A stretch of 64,000 nucleotides of DNA, taken from positions 822,813-886,812 of the forward strand of contig BCHH01000012.1 of NCBI GenBank assembly GCA_001599595.1, in the 5' to 3' direction. Below are positions 11,510 to 23,436 of the stretch, piece after piece. Positions within the stretch are counted from its first letter, which is position 1; each line of letters begins with the position of its first letter. The stretch comes from Beverwykella pulmonaria. Its lineage: Eukaryota > Ascomycota > Dothideomycetes > Pleosporales > Melanommataceae. The notes beneath the pieces were generated by a model. That model did no database searches, had not been told where the DNA came from, and saw only the letters and a list, made by a program, of their open reading frames with translations. The position numbers were made by a program, and so were the translations under genes.

Positions 11510-13532
11510 TCAACACATTCCCGCCTCTTCATCTTTCTCCACCCCACTCGCCTTAACAATGACTCCCCTCTCTAAATCCTGCAACTCGACACCTTCCCCA
11601 TCTCCTTCAACCTCCGTCTCACTCTCGCCTTCCGCATTCACCAGCCCCTTCCGTCTATCCTCCTCATCCTCGACCGTGCCCTCTCGACACGCCCACGCGT
11701 CCACATAGCGCAGCACCTCTCGATTCCAAATCCGGTTCATGACACAAAGACGGATGGGCACGAGTAAGAGGATGATGATGGGGAATGCGGGCCCCGCGAC
11801 GGTGAGCGTCACGATGAATATTATTGTCGTGAGGATGATTTGCGTGAGGGTGTAGAGGTGGATTGGAGCGTAGGATTTGAGCGTTGATTTTGCTGTCATA
11901 CTACTAGGCGTTGGCGAGGTAGTGCCTAGAGGGGAAGCCGTCGAGGTGTTATCCGCCTTCTTCCTCCTTGATGATCGGGGAACTCGCAGAGCAAGGGGAA
12001 GGACGGGTAACTCGGTGCTGGGCGTCAACATCTGGAACGTGCGATACAGCACTGGATTCACCGCTAGACTCTGCTCCCCCATGAACATGAACAGCCCGGC
12101 TAACACAGAGGTAGGCGTCAGCCCCAGCACGCGCATCAGCGGCGGCGATGTGAAGGCTAGTATCCCCACCGCGTGCAAGAAGTGGCTCCAGCGCTGCTCG
12201 TACACTCTTCTGCTGACCCTCTGCTCCGTCACCACGGTCGCGCCATCGGGGGATAAGGTAAGAGCTTCCTTGTCGTCGTGCATAAGGGACTCGGAATGTA
12301 GCGGTGCCTGCGGCAGTAGGCCGTTCGCCGGCGGTATACCTAGGATCCCACACAGCGCTGTTGTGGAACCAAGGAGCACGATATCCCACGCAAAACCCCC
12401 AGGTTTCCGCGTCCCGTACCGCTCGATCGTGCAGATTATACTGCTGACCTCGTGGTCGAAGAAGAACAGCGCCGTGATGATGAAGCCTGGTATCAGGGCG
12501 GCGAATACCCATCCCACTGGCAATTCCCAGAACTTGACGAAGAAGTGTGTTCGCTCGGGGGAGGTGGGGCGGAAAGAAGTACTGACTTGCAGTGTTTCTT
12601 TGTCGAGGGACGCGAGGTCCCCGATGTGTGGCAGCCCGATGAATATTATAATGGAAATGGCGGCTGCATACTCGGTTAGGCCCATGCGGATGTACCGGTG
12701 GAAAAGTGGTTTCCACTTTTCTGCTGTGGAGAGGAAAATCGCCACAAGACACGTCCCAATAGCGCCGATAATCGAGTACAGGAACGCAGCAAAGGACAAG
12801 CGTGCTTTTGCGCGTTGGAGCTCCTGGATTGCTTTGTGGAAGTAGATTATGCTGTTTAGTAGGGAGAAGATTTCGGTAGAGAAGGTGGTGACGTAGCGCA
12901 TGGTGTAGTCGTGCGCGTTGAAGATGGCGAGTAGGTAGTGCAGCCAGGCGGCGTGGATCAGCGACCACGCCATGAAGGGAAGGAATGGGATGTGGAAGGA
13001 AGTAGTACAGAGAGAGTACATATTCTCGGCGAGAATGGAGAACGGGCCTGTTACGCCGAGGATGGTGAGGGGCTGGATGGAGAATCTAGTATTCAATTAG
13101 CTTTGTTCTAATAAGGTACTCAGAGGAGTCCATCTCTTTTCTATTCATCCACACACAGTTCGCAAACTTCCAGTTATCTCCCCATGCATCACTTCCTCCT
13201 CTTTCAACCCCTGTTCCTCGGACTTCCAAACACCAAAAGCATACTTACAGACTAAAAACAACCCCACACAACCCCGTGCTAAGCACAACCTCAATAGTCC
13301 CCCAATTCTGCCCTGTCAACACGTACAAATCCGACGCAAACGTAATCCCTGGCAACAGATTGGTAAAGAACACATAGACCGCGGACGCGAAGATCAGTTG
13401 ATTGAAGACGCTCCAGTCCGAGACATAACGGGCAGGTAGGTTACGCCAGTCTTGGCGCAGGAGTCGGAAGGGCTGGAGCGCGCCGCCTGGACGGAATGTT
13501 GATATTGCTTTGGAGATCCACCGCAGAGCCAT
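11510..13532 (-). CDS. BOR1: BOR1/SLC4-type anion (borate/bicarbonate) transporter
   Basis: Two exons (13532-13249 and 13085-11510; intron 164 nt, phase 2) give 619 aa, in the size range of fungal Bor1 (about 575-650). The family is plasma-membrane anion exchangers related to animal band 3. Yeast Bor1 exports borate. The core has 10 or more hydrophobic segments. The splice joins LCGVVFSL to FSIQPLTILGVTGPFSILAEN, the hallmark SLC4 half-helix region. Exon 1 carries VSDWSVFNQLIFASAVYVFFTNLLPGITFASDLY. MGEQSL and AVNPVLYR are also family-typical. A Ser/Thr-rich insert about 370-420 residues in and an acidic C-terminal tail are presumably cytosolic. The start ATG at 13532 gives a short basic N terminus before the conserved SDW motif. 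Confidence 0.9.
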
Positions 13533-14216
13533 GACGAAGGTGAGGTGTGTCTGGCCTCGAGTGATACCGTGGGTGTTGTGCGTGCAAGAGGGATCACGGC
13601 CTCTGAAACCCAGCCGTTAAGTAATATACGGCCGACGAGAAAGGACATCTAAGAGGTGATAAGGATGCATGCTCTTGTTTTCTTGGAAATCTTGGTGCTA
13701 GGCATACACGTGCAGCCGTCGAATGGGCCGGAAATAACGGCGCACGCGGTGAAGAGCAAAGACTTTTTCGCTGAGGCTATGACGTCGTAGGCGCTTCGTT
13801 AGGTGTCGGGCCGACTCAACTCTCGTTGTCATCGCATCACAATTCAGTCATAAGGAATTATTTGCAATGGCTGCTGAGGTATGACAGGAGGATCGGGAGA
13901 GAGTGTGAGATATCTGCTTGTGGTTGGTACGAATGTAAAGGAGATGGTGTTGGTGGGGAGTATCTCTAGAAATGATATCTGGGATGGAAAAGTTGTATCT
14001 GGGAGTTATAGAAGGTTAGTCGACACAGGCTCCTTACTAGGTACTGTTTGCTTTATTGGGACCTGTCAATATTCAACTTGACACTTGCCACACCCTCCTC
14101 CAGCCTATCCACCCAACCGACACCACTTCGAACATCAGCGAATTGTCAAAAACCACCCTACTATAGCGTACCACAACGCGAACCAATCCCCAACCTCACC
14201 CCATCCCTCATCACCC
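13533..14216. other. Promoter of the BOR1-like gene and 3' region of the oxidase
   Basis: 684 bp between two minus-strand genes. No gene is seen. A 66-codon frame on the plus strand at 13,881-14,081 is Gly/Val-rich and unconvincing. Confidence 0.45.
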
Positions 14217-15577
14217 CTACCACACCCCTAACTTCCCTTTCAAAATCCCCAAAACCTTCCCCGCACTCCCCACCGCGTTCTGAAACCCAGCGCCTGAATG
14301 CCCATACTGGTGCACGACCAATATTTCCCTCCCCTCCTTCCCCTCCTCATCCCTTATATCTACCGTCTCAGCATCAACCCTCGCTCCCCCCTTTCGTCCA
14401 GGCCTCAGCCCAACCTGCGTCCCTAGAATCTCCACATCCGCATTCTCTATTTTGAGGAGCTTACAACAGCGTTGCATGATCGCATCACTGATCACTGGAT
14501 CCGGCTCAGTGTCCCAATTGTGTGGTGTTTTTGTGCCGCCGAAGACCCAGGTCGAGGTTCCGGGCCGCGGGATGACGTACGTCACGTCTCCGTTCTCCTC
14601 TTCTAGCAACAGTATGCGCTTCGGTGGAGAAAAGTTTCTGTATCGGACGAGCAAAGTTTGCCCTCTGATCGGGAACATGTTCTCATCCCCGCATAATTTC
14701 TCTGCAGCGAGGCCGGTGCAGTTCACCACTGCTTTGACCTCGCCTTTGCCGGCGAGATCCAGAGCGGTCTTGAGCGCAGCAGAGAAATTACCAGTTGGCA
14801 ATTCCGCCTTCACAATATCACCGCCTAGCTCTTTGATTCTTGATAGTAAGTATACCAGATACTTCGGCGGATTGATAGCAATAGAATCATACGCGACCCC
14901 ACTCTTCGCTCCAGCCGCCACCTCTCCCAAGGCACGAAGATTGCGCACATGTGGCGCGAACCAAAGCGACGGGTCATCAGTATCGAGGGCGGGCATGAAT
15001 GAGTACACGCAAATCTGCCTCCTCTGTAACACACGTCAACACCCTTCCTCTTCACTTCTCCCAATCTCATATTCGGAGAATAGAAAAGAAAAGACGCACC
15101 TCGATTCCCATGCCCTCCCCCTTCCCTTCCTCCACCGCCTTCATCCAACATCGATAGCTCTCCAGATCCCACTCACACATCACCTTCTGCTCGCTCGTAG
15201 CATGTGTACGCCATATAGCACCAGCCCTGTCGTCCAATTATCAGCTCAATCTAAAATTAACTTCTAGTACATAATCTTGTAATTGATGAAGAGCCAATGA
15301 TGGGAGTGCCGTGAGGGTTATTGAGACGTTGCTAAAAGCATAAACTAAAGCGTGGATTATAATATCGAGTTGACGTACCAAGGCGAAGTATACATCCCAT
15401 CCTCATCGCCGGGGAAATCTTTCGCAACGACGCTGACACTATATCCAGCTTCAAGGAGTGTGAGAGCTGTTTGGAGGCCGATCACGCCGGCGCTGAGATC
15501 CCTTAATGAGCCGAATAGTTCGAAGAGCGAGAGTGATATACGAAATTTACGCACCCGATAACCACTATGTGTGCCAT
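14217..15577 (-). CDS. DAO1: D-amino-acid oxidase (FAD-dependent)
   Basis: Four exons (15577-15555, 15492-15379, 15226-15100, 15023-14217) give 356 aa, the normal DAAO/DASPO size. The enzyme oxidatively deaminates D-amino acids to 2-oxo acids, ammonia and hydrogen peroxide. Exon 1 encodes only MAHIVVIG; its splice completes the FAD-binding motif IGAGVIGLQTA. SPWAGAIWR and GIERRQICVYS follow across later splices. NCTGLAAEKLCGDENMFPIRGQ is the family core, TYVIPRP carries an active-site Tyr, VGLRPGRKG the carboxylate-binding Arg, and HQYGHSGAGFQN the C-terminal FAD signature. Introns are 62, 152 and 76 nt. The protein ends in KLGVW rather than the peroxisomal SKL-type tripeptide common in fungal DAAO. 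D-aspartate oxidase is the main alternative. Confidence 0.9.
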
Positions 15578-16266
15578 TCTACGTATGAACTATCTGTCCT
15601 GGTAGGCCCTCACAGATGCTGTCATCGGTTGAAGAGAAGGAGTCATTCTTTTGAGTGCTCCTGGTCCTCGTATTTCGTACCTGCTAGCTCGAAGGGGATT
15701 AGCCTCATATGCAGTGAGCAGATCAGACAACTAGGAGGACGTCAATCAAGAACGACACAAATTGCAGTACGCAGTACAAGATAACTTTTGAACAATATAT
15801 TCCTCTCCTACACCACCACCTCTGGCTCATATCCGGACCCGATCCGAATCCCACATCTTCAATCATTACACAGAGGCCCTCATAACACAATAATCCCACA
15901 CTCCCGACCACCAACCAAACGCCATTAAACCCAGCAACCTCCGGAATAATGATCAACGAAGAATGAAAAAAGAACTCCCCCATCCCTACTGCGGCAACAG
16001 CAGGTCCACATCGAAACGACACTAGGAGAGGTGTTGAAGCGTGTGTACAAGCTCGATCTGAAGAAAAAAAGAGGCGAGCGACGAGAGAACTGTGACATAA
16101 AACCAAGTCAATATCTGTCAAGCTTCTCCGAAACGCAAGTCGCAACAGCAGTGCGCAGCACCGCGATGCTTCCTGAGGAAACCGAGCCATTGTGAAAGTG
16201 TGAGAATCTAGGACTCAAAGAAAGCAAGCAAACGAACGTCCAAGATGCGCTAATTCTCATGATGAC
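15578..16266. other. Intergenic, no firm gene
   Basis: 689 bp between the oxidase start and the BUD4 stop, both minus strand. A 155-codon hydrophobic frame (15,723-16,190, minus) lies in what should be the BUD4 3' UTR. It has no recognisable features and is not called. Confidence 0.45.
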
Positions 16267-19200
16267 TTAGAAAATCATCGATCGAACTTGGTCTCTCCGA
16301 TTTGTCTTCCCTGCATCTACTCGTTGCCTTGGCGCAGTCGATGGCTTGTGTCGCGCATCCGGTGGTGGTGGAGCATGAGATTGTGTCCGCGCATGTCCCT
16401 TCACCGGACTTGAAGGCATCGACTTGCTGCCAGGACCTTCATGAGATCGTGGCCGGAATTGTGGGGCCGTGTTTCCATTTGCGCTCTCCCTGAGTGCCTT
16501 GGCCTGCGCGAGTTGAGGAGCTGCAGCCTTCTCCTTTCGCTCCTTCTCAAGCACCATAGTGGTCCATCCCTTGCTGCCAGCAACGTCTTTCCCAACACAT
16601 TCGGAGAGCACGTTCATCCAGGCGTCTTTCTGGGCTGCAGTGTCGGCGTAGAAGTCAATGACCTCGCCGTTTGCGAAGCGCATACGGAAGCCCTCTTCAA
16701 CGAACATGTAACCTTCTTCTTCTTCTGCGAATGCAGACTTGCGGCGTCCACCAGTCTTCGTTGTAGCTGGCTGCTGTAGAGCGGATTTGTCATCGATGAG
16801 TTTGGTCGCCTTTGCAAGGTTGATGGTGGCACGTGGCTGACGGGTAGCCTCGTGGTAGGCTGTTAGCTTTGTGCCTGTAAGGCGGAAGAAACGGCGGCGC
16901 CAGTACTAGAAAACGTAGTCAGTACATTGTTACTAAAAACTGTGATGTGAGCTGAGACTTACCGGACAATCGCCGCCCTGTTGGCTCAAAACACCCTCGA
17001 AGGTCTTGCCCTTCACTTCCTCGGCCTCCCTCAACTCCCTTACACAAGCGTTCATACTCTTGGGCATATCCTCATCTTTCGCATTCTTTGGCTTGGGAAC
17101 GTACAGAAGCTGAAGAGCGAGCTTGCCAACGCGATAAGGGGGTCGTCGGACTACGCCTCCGCGCTTGCTCTTGACGCTGCTCGCGCCAGAGTCATCGACG
17201 GCCCACTCGTTGAAGCAGGGAATGTCAACATTCAAAGGGCGACCAAAGGCCTGATTCTCATGGTTCTTCAAGCACACATAGGCACGTGCGAAGGAGCCAT
17301 CAGGTCCAACCAAGTTGTGCAGAAGATCCCAGGCAGTGGCTTGGTGATTGCGTTTCGCTAAGGCCTCTTTCTCCTCCTGCTGCTGCAGTGCGGCGCGTTC
17401 AGCCTCTTCCTGTTGTTTGCGCTCTTGTTCTTTCCTCTTCTTGGGCGATGACAGGAAGTTGCGGAAAGCAGAGTGAGACTTCTTGTGGTTGATTGCCTTA
17501 ACCGGCGCAGCAGTGACTTGGGGCTGAGCTGGAGGTTCAAGCTTGGTCTGAAGAGTGAGCTGGAACTCCAGATCATCCAACACGACAAGCTCAAATTCTT
17601 GACCGACGGGGGCAGTGTGTCCGAGCTCGAGCCATGAGGTCGTTACGCAATGCAATCCGTTGTCAAGGGTAAGTTGGAACCAAGTGCGTTCAGCTGGAAG
17701 TAGCATTAACATATCATTCTTAATATTTCGGGAATGCGGATTGCTTACTTTTTGGCAGTGGGAGATCAAGGTCCTTGACACCAACGACCTTAACGAATAA
17801 TCTGCCCCTCTCGGCACCATCTTCGAACTCTTCATCGTTCTGTTCAGTGACCGAGTCGAGTCCACCTGCGACAGCAGACTCTTGACCTGGTAGAGGAGGT
17901 GCAGGACCAGCAGGTGCAGCGCGTCGGGTGCCAGATGTTGTGCGAATGCTTCGTCGCCTCTGCTTACCATTCCAAGGCTCAGTAGTCCAAGCGGGTTTCC
18001 GCTCAGCACTTGACTTGCGTGGGCTGCTGTTGGCGGACTTGGAAGTCTTCTCCGCGCCATCTTTGATATCAGCTGGCGGCTGCTCATCGCTAAACTGGCG
18101 GCTGCTGGCAACCACGACCTTGGTATTTTGTCGCATGAGATATCCTTTCTGTTCACGGACATAGCCGTTAGTGGGACTGTACGTATATACGAAACCCTCC
18201 CCAGACATTTGACTCGCCCCATTGGTCTGGGTAGCGGTGGATGTCGGGAACTGGGCAAAACAGGGTAATGAAAAAAGGTTGTCTACCTTCTGCGCCTCGA
18301 TGATATGATCGAACTCCCTATCTAATCCAAAGCTTAGGTCATTGGATTCGTCACCAATCGCAATGTCAAGAATGAGATTCTCCTTGTTAGACACGCTTGA
18401 CTGGGATTCTCCCTCTTCAACATGCTCAAGATCAGTGCAAAGAGATTGGCGTTTGGGACTGCGCTGGGGAACCGGTGGCGGATGTTCACCGCTAACCTGT
18501 CGACGAGCGGCAGCCATATCCAAATCGGATGGGATTAGTGATGGCCGGGTCTTTAGTCTTCCACCAGCACCTTTAATAGTTGCAACAGGTTCAGGAACGA
18601 CGGGCGAGTCGCGCTCTGGTGGCGAAATGAGAATGGGATGTCGAATAACCGAATCTGGAGTACCCGGTTCTTCCACGTCGGACTCTTCATCTGCAGCTTC
18701 TGGTGTCTCGGGTCGCCGCAAGAACTCGCGCATAGCGCCGATCTTTGGAGCGGTGTCGAGAGGGCTGAGCGCAGTCGCAAAGGAGGACTTCAATGGATCA
18801 AGGCTGAGATCCATATCTGTGTCGTTGAAGGCAAACATCTCGGCTTGCCTAGCTTCTTTGTCTACCACAACAGGAGAAGAGTTCAATCCGGTTGGAGTTG
18901 ACGGCCCTGAGGTATCGATCGTGTCCTGCGAGGTTGGCTGTTCCTCTGGCTGAGAAGAGTACTGGCTAGCGTCATCCTCATCAACAGTTTCCTGCTTCAT
19001 TTCATGGCGAATGACGGAACCATCACGCTCGTGGTCCTCGTTGTGAACAACGGAGGCGTCACGCTCTTGGTTCCCATGGCGGACAACGGATCCATCCCGC
19101 TCGTCGTCTTCCAGCACAGACGCCTCTGTATACATCTCAGTTGTATCAGCGAAAGAGTATGCGTCGATGACGCTATCACCGTCCTCGTGATTCGTAGCAT

Positions 19201-20997
19201 AATCGCGAGGCGTCTCGTCAAAGTTGGAGGACACTTCGCGTGATGGGATGGGAACGTCGGGATCGAGATCAGCCAGGTCACCATAGCTACGCTCGGGGCT
19301 GGATTCGGCATCGTAGTTGTAGCTGTCGTAATCGTCGAAGGTGCGGCTCTTGACCTTCCGTAGGATGGATTCACGGGAGATGCGTGGAGCTTTGGGCTCA
19401 TCACCCGCAATCTCGGTCTCGGTCACCTCCTCGGCTTCCGCCATCTGGACCTGGGTACCGAGGCTGAGCTCTCTCTTGTCCTGGCTCTCTTGAGTAGGCG
19501 TCGATGTGTTGCGCTCATCGTCAAAGTTCATCAGGCCCAGCCTATCCTCAAGTGACATGGAGCTTTCACGCATGTTGAGGAGATCCGCCTTGGAGAAGCC
19601 CGAGGCTTGTGGTAGCTGAGGCAGGGACCTACGGGAGCTGCTCGCACGTTCGGCTGCAGCAGAAAGACCAACGCTTGAGTCGCGTCGGCGGCGGTCATCA
19701 AAGCCCTGCATGCCGGGCAGAGGGGGAAGCGGCCGCGATTCACCATCTGAGTTGGTCGAGCCGTTGCGCGAGTGGTTTGGCTTTGCGGTACCGTTAGGGC
19801 GCGCAGTTGGCATGGGGCTGTTGTCGCGGTTGTCGAAAACATCGTCGTAGACATCAACAAGCGACGAGTTGGCGGCCTCGGGGCTCATATGGCGCCAATC
19901 CTCTGGAAGTACGACGGGTGTCTTGTCGGTGTCTTCAAGAGAGGCATCAAAGCTGTCGTCCTGATCGAAGCTCATGTCCTCTTCGTCAGACTCGTAGCTT
20001 CCCTGTCGCGAGCCAGAAGCGATCGAAGACGGATCAGGCGTGACCATCTCGTACTCGTTGATAGTTGGCGGTGCGGCATCGAAGGTCACACTTTTAGCAT
20101 GACGGCGCAGCGGGCGGGGCGTCTGATGCTTGTGCTCCTCGTCGTCAGACCATATGCTCATATCCGGATTGTATTCTGTGGGGTTGAAGCGGCTGTTACT
20201 GGTGAGAGATGACTTGGTCGGTGAGTTGCGACCTTCGGCAGGCGACGCCATGTCCTTGGTAGGAGAATTGAAGGCGGACCCGAGCTTGCTTGGAGAGCTC
20301 TTGGAGGGACTCAACGTAGGGATCTTGCTGAGGCTCTGGCCGCGGCGGTGGCCCTTTGACTGCTCCTCGTTCCGCTGGCGCAGGCCAGCGAGCCCGCTGC
20401 TGCCAAAGGCATTGCCCTGGACTTGCGTGCTCAGCGGGCGGCCGTGGGCCAGCGGCCGATCGAGTGCCGTGACGGAGGTGGGGTCGTATTCGTTTTTCTG
20501 CTCGCGGGCAAACATGTTGCTGCTCTTGACGCGCGCCGCCTTCTTGAGGTTCTCGATGGAGGAGCGCTTGGGCGACAGCGACGACAGCGACGGCTCCTCT
20601 TCGTTCTCGGATCCAAAGCGGGCTTTTGGCGAAATGGTCTGCTCTTTCCAAAACAAGCGCGGGCTGTTTGCAAAGGCGGACGAGTCGAAGGGCGAGGACT
20701 CCTTGGTGAACATCATTTTCTGGGGCACCGTTAGCTGGGATGCGTGGCAGGAATGCATGTCGCGTATACCTTGGTTGCCTGGTTGAAGCTGGGAGAGTTC
20801 CTTCTGTGCTCGGTGGGCCCAATTTCCGAGAGTGGACGCGAGAAGGCGCTACCTTTCGCGGGCGATCCGTTTGGTGTTTTGTTTATGCGCAGCGGCGACA
20901 CCTTTGCGCGAGCATCAGCATGAACACGCGATGATTGCAGCGCATTGCAACACTGGAAATCTACGAGGGCGCAACTTACCGCAGAGTTTCGGGACAT
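16267..20997 (-). CDS. BUD4: Septin-associated bud-site/septation protein BUD4 (anillin-related, PH domain)
   Basis: Five exons (20997-20980, 20901-20770, 20719-17749, 17693-16963, 16905-16267) give 1,496 aa, typical of filamentous-fungal Bud4. It acts at the septin ring and cell cortex, organising septation and, in yeast, axial bud-site choice. The N-terminal block VSPLRINKTPNGSPAKG followed by NSPSFNQATK and SPRLFW is characteristic. Residues about 80-1000 are Ser/Pro/acidic and disordered. A C2-like segment (LFVKVVGVKDLDLPLPKTERTWFQL, continuing LDNGLHCVTT) spans the exon 3/4 splice near residue 1041. A charged coiled coil follows (KKRKEQERKQQEEAERAA). A PH domain starts at the last splice (YWRRRFFRLTGTKLTAYHE) and runs to about residue 1390. 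A basic tail ends RSMIF. Exon 1 encodes only six residues. It is divergent from MRH4. Confidence 0.9.
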
Positions 20998-21483
20998 GAC
21001 CCTCTCGCAGCGCTCGCTCGCAGTAGCAACAGACGGCGGCGAGGCAGGCAGCCTATCTGCGTTGGCGTGGAATGTTTGTGAAGAATGGCGCAGCTCCCTC
21101 GAGGACAGCTTGTGGTAGACGTGGGCGGCGATTAAATAAGTATGGAGGAAATGAAGGCGAACCAGGCGCAGGTGCTGTTGTCTGGGAGAAGTGGTGGAGG
21201 AGGAAGAGAAGTAGAGATACTCGTGAGATGATGGGGTGGGCCTGGTAGATCTAGTCGGTGCAATCAACACGCCCAGGGTGCCGCCTTGGTTGACCTGTTG
21301 CGCAGGGCAACAGCCGTGCTAAACGCCCGCCGCCACAGCTGGGGTCCGATAAGCTAGCCGCGATCCGCTGCGGTGCATGGAAAAAATACGCCGGACAGTA
21401 AATAGTTCACGATGCTTGTGTCATACAGCATCGATGCTTCTGTCTCAATGCACACCTCTTCATAGACACGTCTATTGACTACC
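20998..21483. promoter_or_regulatory. Shared divergent promoter of BUD4 and MRH4
   Basis: 486 bp separate the two start codons, so both core promoters must lie here or overlap the genes. TTAAATA at about 21,131-21,137 is the only TATA-like element I note. No other site is recognisable by eye. Confidence 0.45.
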
Positions 21484-23436
21484 ATGCTGCGCCAAGCCTC
21501 CCACGCCTGTCCCTTCTGCGAGGTGCGCTCCCTCCTTGGCCGACGACCCACTCCATCCCAGTTCCAACAGCAGACTCGCCTTTACGCACAATTGCAGCGA
21601 GACCGTGCTGCTCGATATGTCTCCCTCGCCGATCGTTCACGATCTCCGTCTGCCTCGTCGCGCCCCAGCAGACTGCATAAAGGAAACGACAGGCCTCGTC
21701 CGTCGCGCATGGTGCTCTCAGACCGAGTCGCGCGACCACAACCCCCTCGAGATTCTTTAGATGCAAGGCCAATTAGGAAGAAGCGAGAGCCGTTCTCCCA
21801 TCTGAATACAACGAAGGTGCCGTGGGAACTAGAACAGCGGAGAGACCAGGGGAACACGGGCGATGCCTTCCCCAGCCGCAGGTTCGAAGGAAAGAGGAAG
21901 CCATTCAAAGAGCCATTCCACGCGCTGAAGATGCAGAGTACATTGCACGAGGTGCCCTACGGCTCGCGCTCTGCCATTAAAAAGAAGATAGAAGAGGTGG
22001 ATTTGTTCGAAAGTCTGCCGCTGCTAGGTTCGGTCCAAGAAGCCATCAAAGATGCCCTGCCCGGCCTCGAATACCGCAACCCAACTCCCGCCCAAGCCGT
22101 CGCCATACCCGCCCTGCTCGGCCTCGAAGCACGGAGGCGAACGCGGAACCCGTCGGTCAGATCTGGAATGGAGTCCTTCCTTCTGGCAGCGGAGACAGGA
22201 TCGGGCAAGACGCTCGCATACCTCCTGCCCACCATCGACGCCATCAAGCGCGAAGAAGTCATCGAAGCTGAGGAGACGAAAGAACGAGAAGCAGAAGAAG
22301 CCGCTACCAAAGCACTCGAGAAGAGAGATGACATGTTCGCCCTGGACTCTCCCGAGAACACAAAGGCCGTCGACCCAGCACGTCCGCGCGCCGTCATCCT
22401 CGTTCCCACGGCCGAACTAGTAGCCCAGGTCGGGGCAGTAGCAAAGTCCCTCTCACACACCGTGAAATTTCGAGCAGCCGCCATTTCCGCGAAAAACACC
22501 GCAACCGTGATCCGCAGCCGGCTCTTCAATGAAAACGGCGTGGACGTCCTCATCAGCACACCGCCCCTCCTCGCTAGCATCGCAGAAAGCAATCCCAACA
22601 TCCTTTCGCGCGTCACACATCTTATAGTCGACGAAGCAGACTCGCTTCTCGACCGCTCGTTCAAGCCCTTCACCACAGAGATTCTGGACAAGGCGACGCC
22701 AAGTCTGAAGAAGCTCATTCTGTGCTCCGCAACGATCCCAAAGTATCTCGACAAATACCTCGCCGAGCGCTTCCCCAAGATGAATCGTCTCGTGACGCCG
22801 AATCTGCACGCCATTCCCCGGCGTGTGCAGCTCGGTGTGGTAGATGTGAACAAGGATCCCTATCGCGGGAACAAAATGCTAGCGTGCGCAGACACGATAT
22901 GGCAGATTGGCAAATCAAATGCGGACTACGACCCTGCTGAAGGGAAGGAGCCAGTAGAATCGAAACGCATCCTCGTCTTCGTGAACGAGCGGGAAGAAAC
23001 AGAAGAAGTGGCAAACTACCTTATCAAAAAGGGCGTCGATGCACTCGCCTTCCACCGCGACACCGATCCAAGCCGCCAAGCCAAAACCCTCGCGAGTTTC
23101 ACCGGCACCGAGCGGACGAAAGTACAAAAAGAAGGCGAGGAAAAAAGGGAGGCCGCTTTGACAACGGCTGCTGCATCAAGCAACAAGAGATTGCTCGCCA
23201 ACACGAAGGTCATCGTGACCACGGATTTGGGCTCGAGAGGTATCGATACCGTGTCTGTGAGGCATGTTATTTTGTACGATGTTCCGCATACGACAATTGA
23301 TTTCATTCATCGGCTTGGAAGGACGGGGAGGATGGGGAGGAGGGGGAGGGGAATCGTGCTGCTGGGGCCGGGGGATAGGGCGGATGTTGTTAAGGAGGTT
23401 AGGGATGCGATGTATAAAGGTGTGGCGCTAATATAG
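21484..23436 (+). CDS. MRH4: Mitochondrial ATP-dependent DEAD-box RNA helicase MRH4
   Basis: A single exon of 650 aa. In yeast this family acts in assembly of the large mitochondrial ribosomal subunit. The N terminus (MLRQASHACPFCEVRSLLGRR, then more basic residues) looks like a mitochondrial presequence. The Q-motif region is RNPTPAQAVAIPALL, Walker A AETGSGKT, motif Ia PTAELVAQ, motif II VDEAD, motif III CSATIPK, then ILVFVNEREETEEVANYL, TTDLGSRGID and motif VI HRLGRTGRMGRRG. A charged insert between motifs I and Ia (EETKEREAEEAATKALEKRDD) and the Lys/Ala-rich insert before motif V are normal for MRH4. The ATG at 21484 is the first in frame. The end of the gene is very G-rich on the coding strand. 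Confidence 0.93.
   Translation: MLRQASHACPFCEVRSLLGRRPTPSQFQQQTRLYAQLQRDRAARYVSLADRSRSPSASSRPSRLHKGNDRPRPSRMVLSDRVARPQPPRDSLDARPIRKKREPFSHLNTTKVPWELEQRRDQGNTGDAFPSRRFEGKRKPFKEPFHALKMQSTLHEVPYGSRSAIKKKIEEVDLFESLPLLGSVQEAIKDALPGLEYRNPTPAQAVAIPALLGLEARRRTRNPSVRSGMESFLLAAETGSGKTLAYLLPTIDAIKREEVIEAEETKEREAEEAATKALEKRDDMFALDSPENTKAVDPARPRAVILVPTAELVAQVGAVAKSLSHTVKFRAAAISAKNTATVIRSRLFNENGVDVLISTPPLLASIAESNPNILSRVTHLIVDEADSLLDRSFKPFTTEILDKATPSLKKLILCSATIPKYLDKYLAERFPKMNRLVTPNLHAIPRRVQLGVVDVNKDPYRGNKMLACADTIWQIGKSNADYDPAEGKEPVESKRILVFVNEREETEEVANYLIKKGVDALAFHRDTDPSRQAKTLASFTGTERTKVQKEGEEKREAALTTAAASSNKRLLANTKVIVTTDLGSRGIDTVSVRHVILYDVPHTTIDFIHRLGRTGRMGRRGRGIVLLGPGDRADVVKEVRDAMYKGVALI

Noticed and set aside
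11877..12845. 322-codon frame opposite the BOR1-like gene
   Set aside because: Antisense shadow of a well-supported membrane protein gene.
15723..16190. 155-codon hydrophobic minus-strand frame
   Set aside because: It lies in the expected 3' UTR of BUD4, has Cys/Val/Phe excess from base composition, and shows no clear helix pattern or relative.
21957..22853. 298-codon frame opposite MRH4
   Set aside because: Antisense shadow of a single-exon helicase with all motifs intact.
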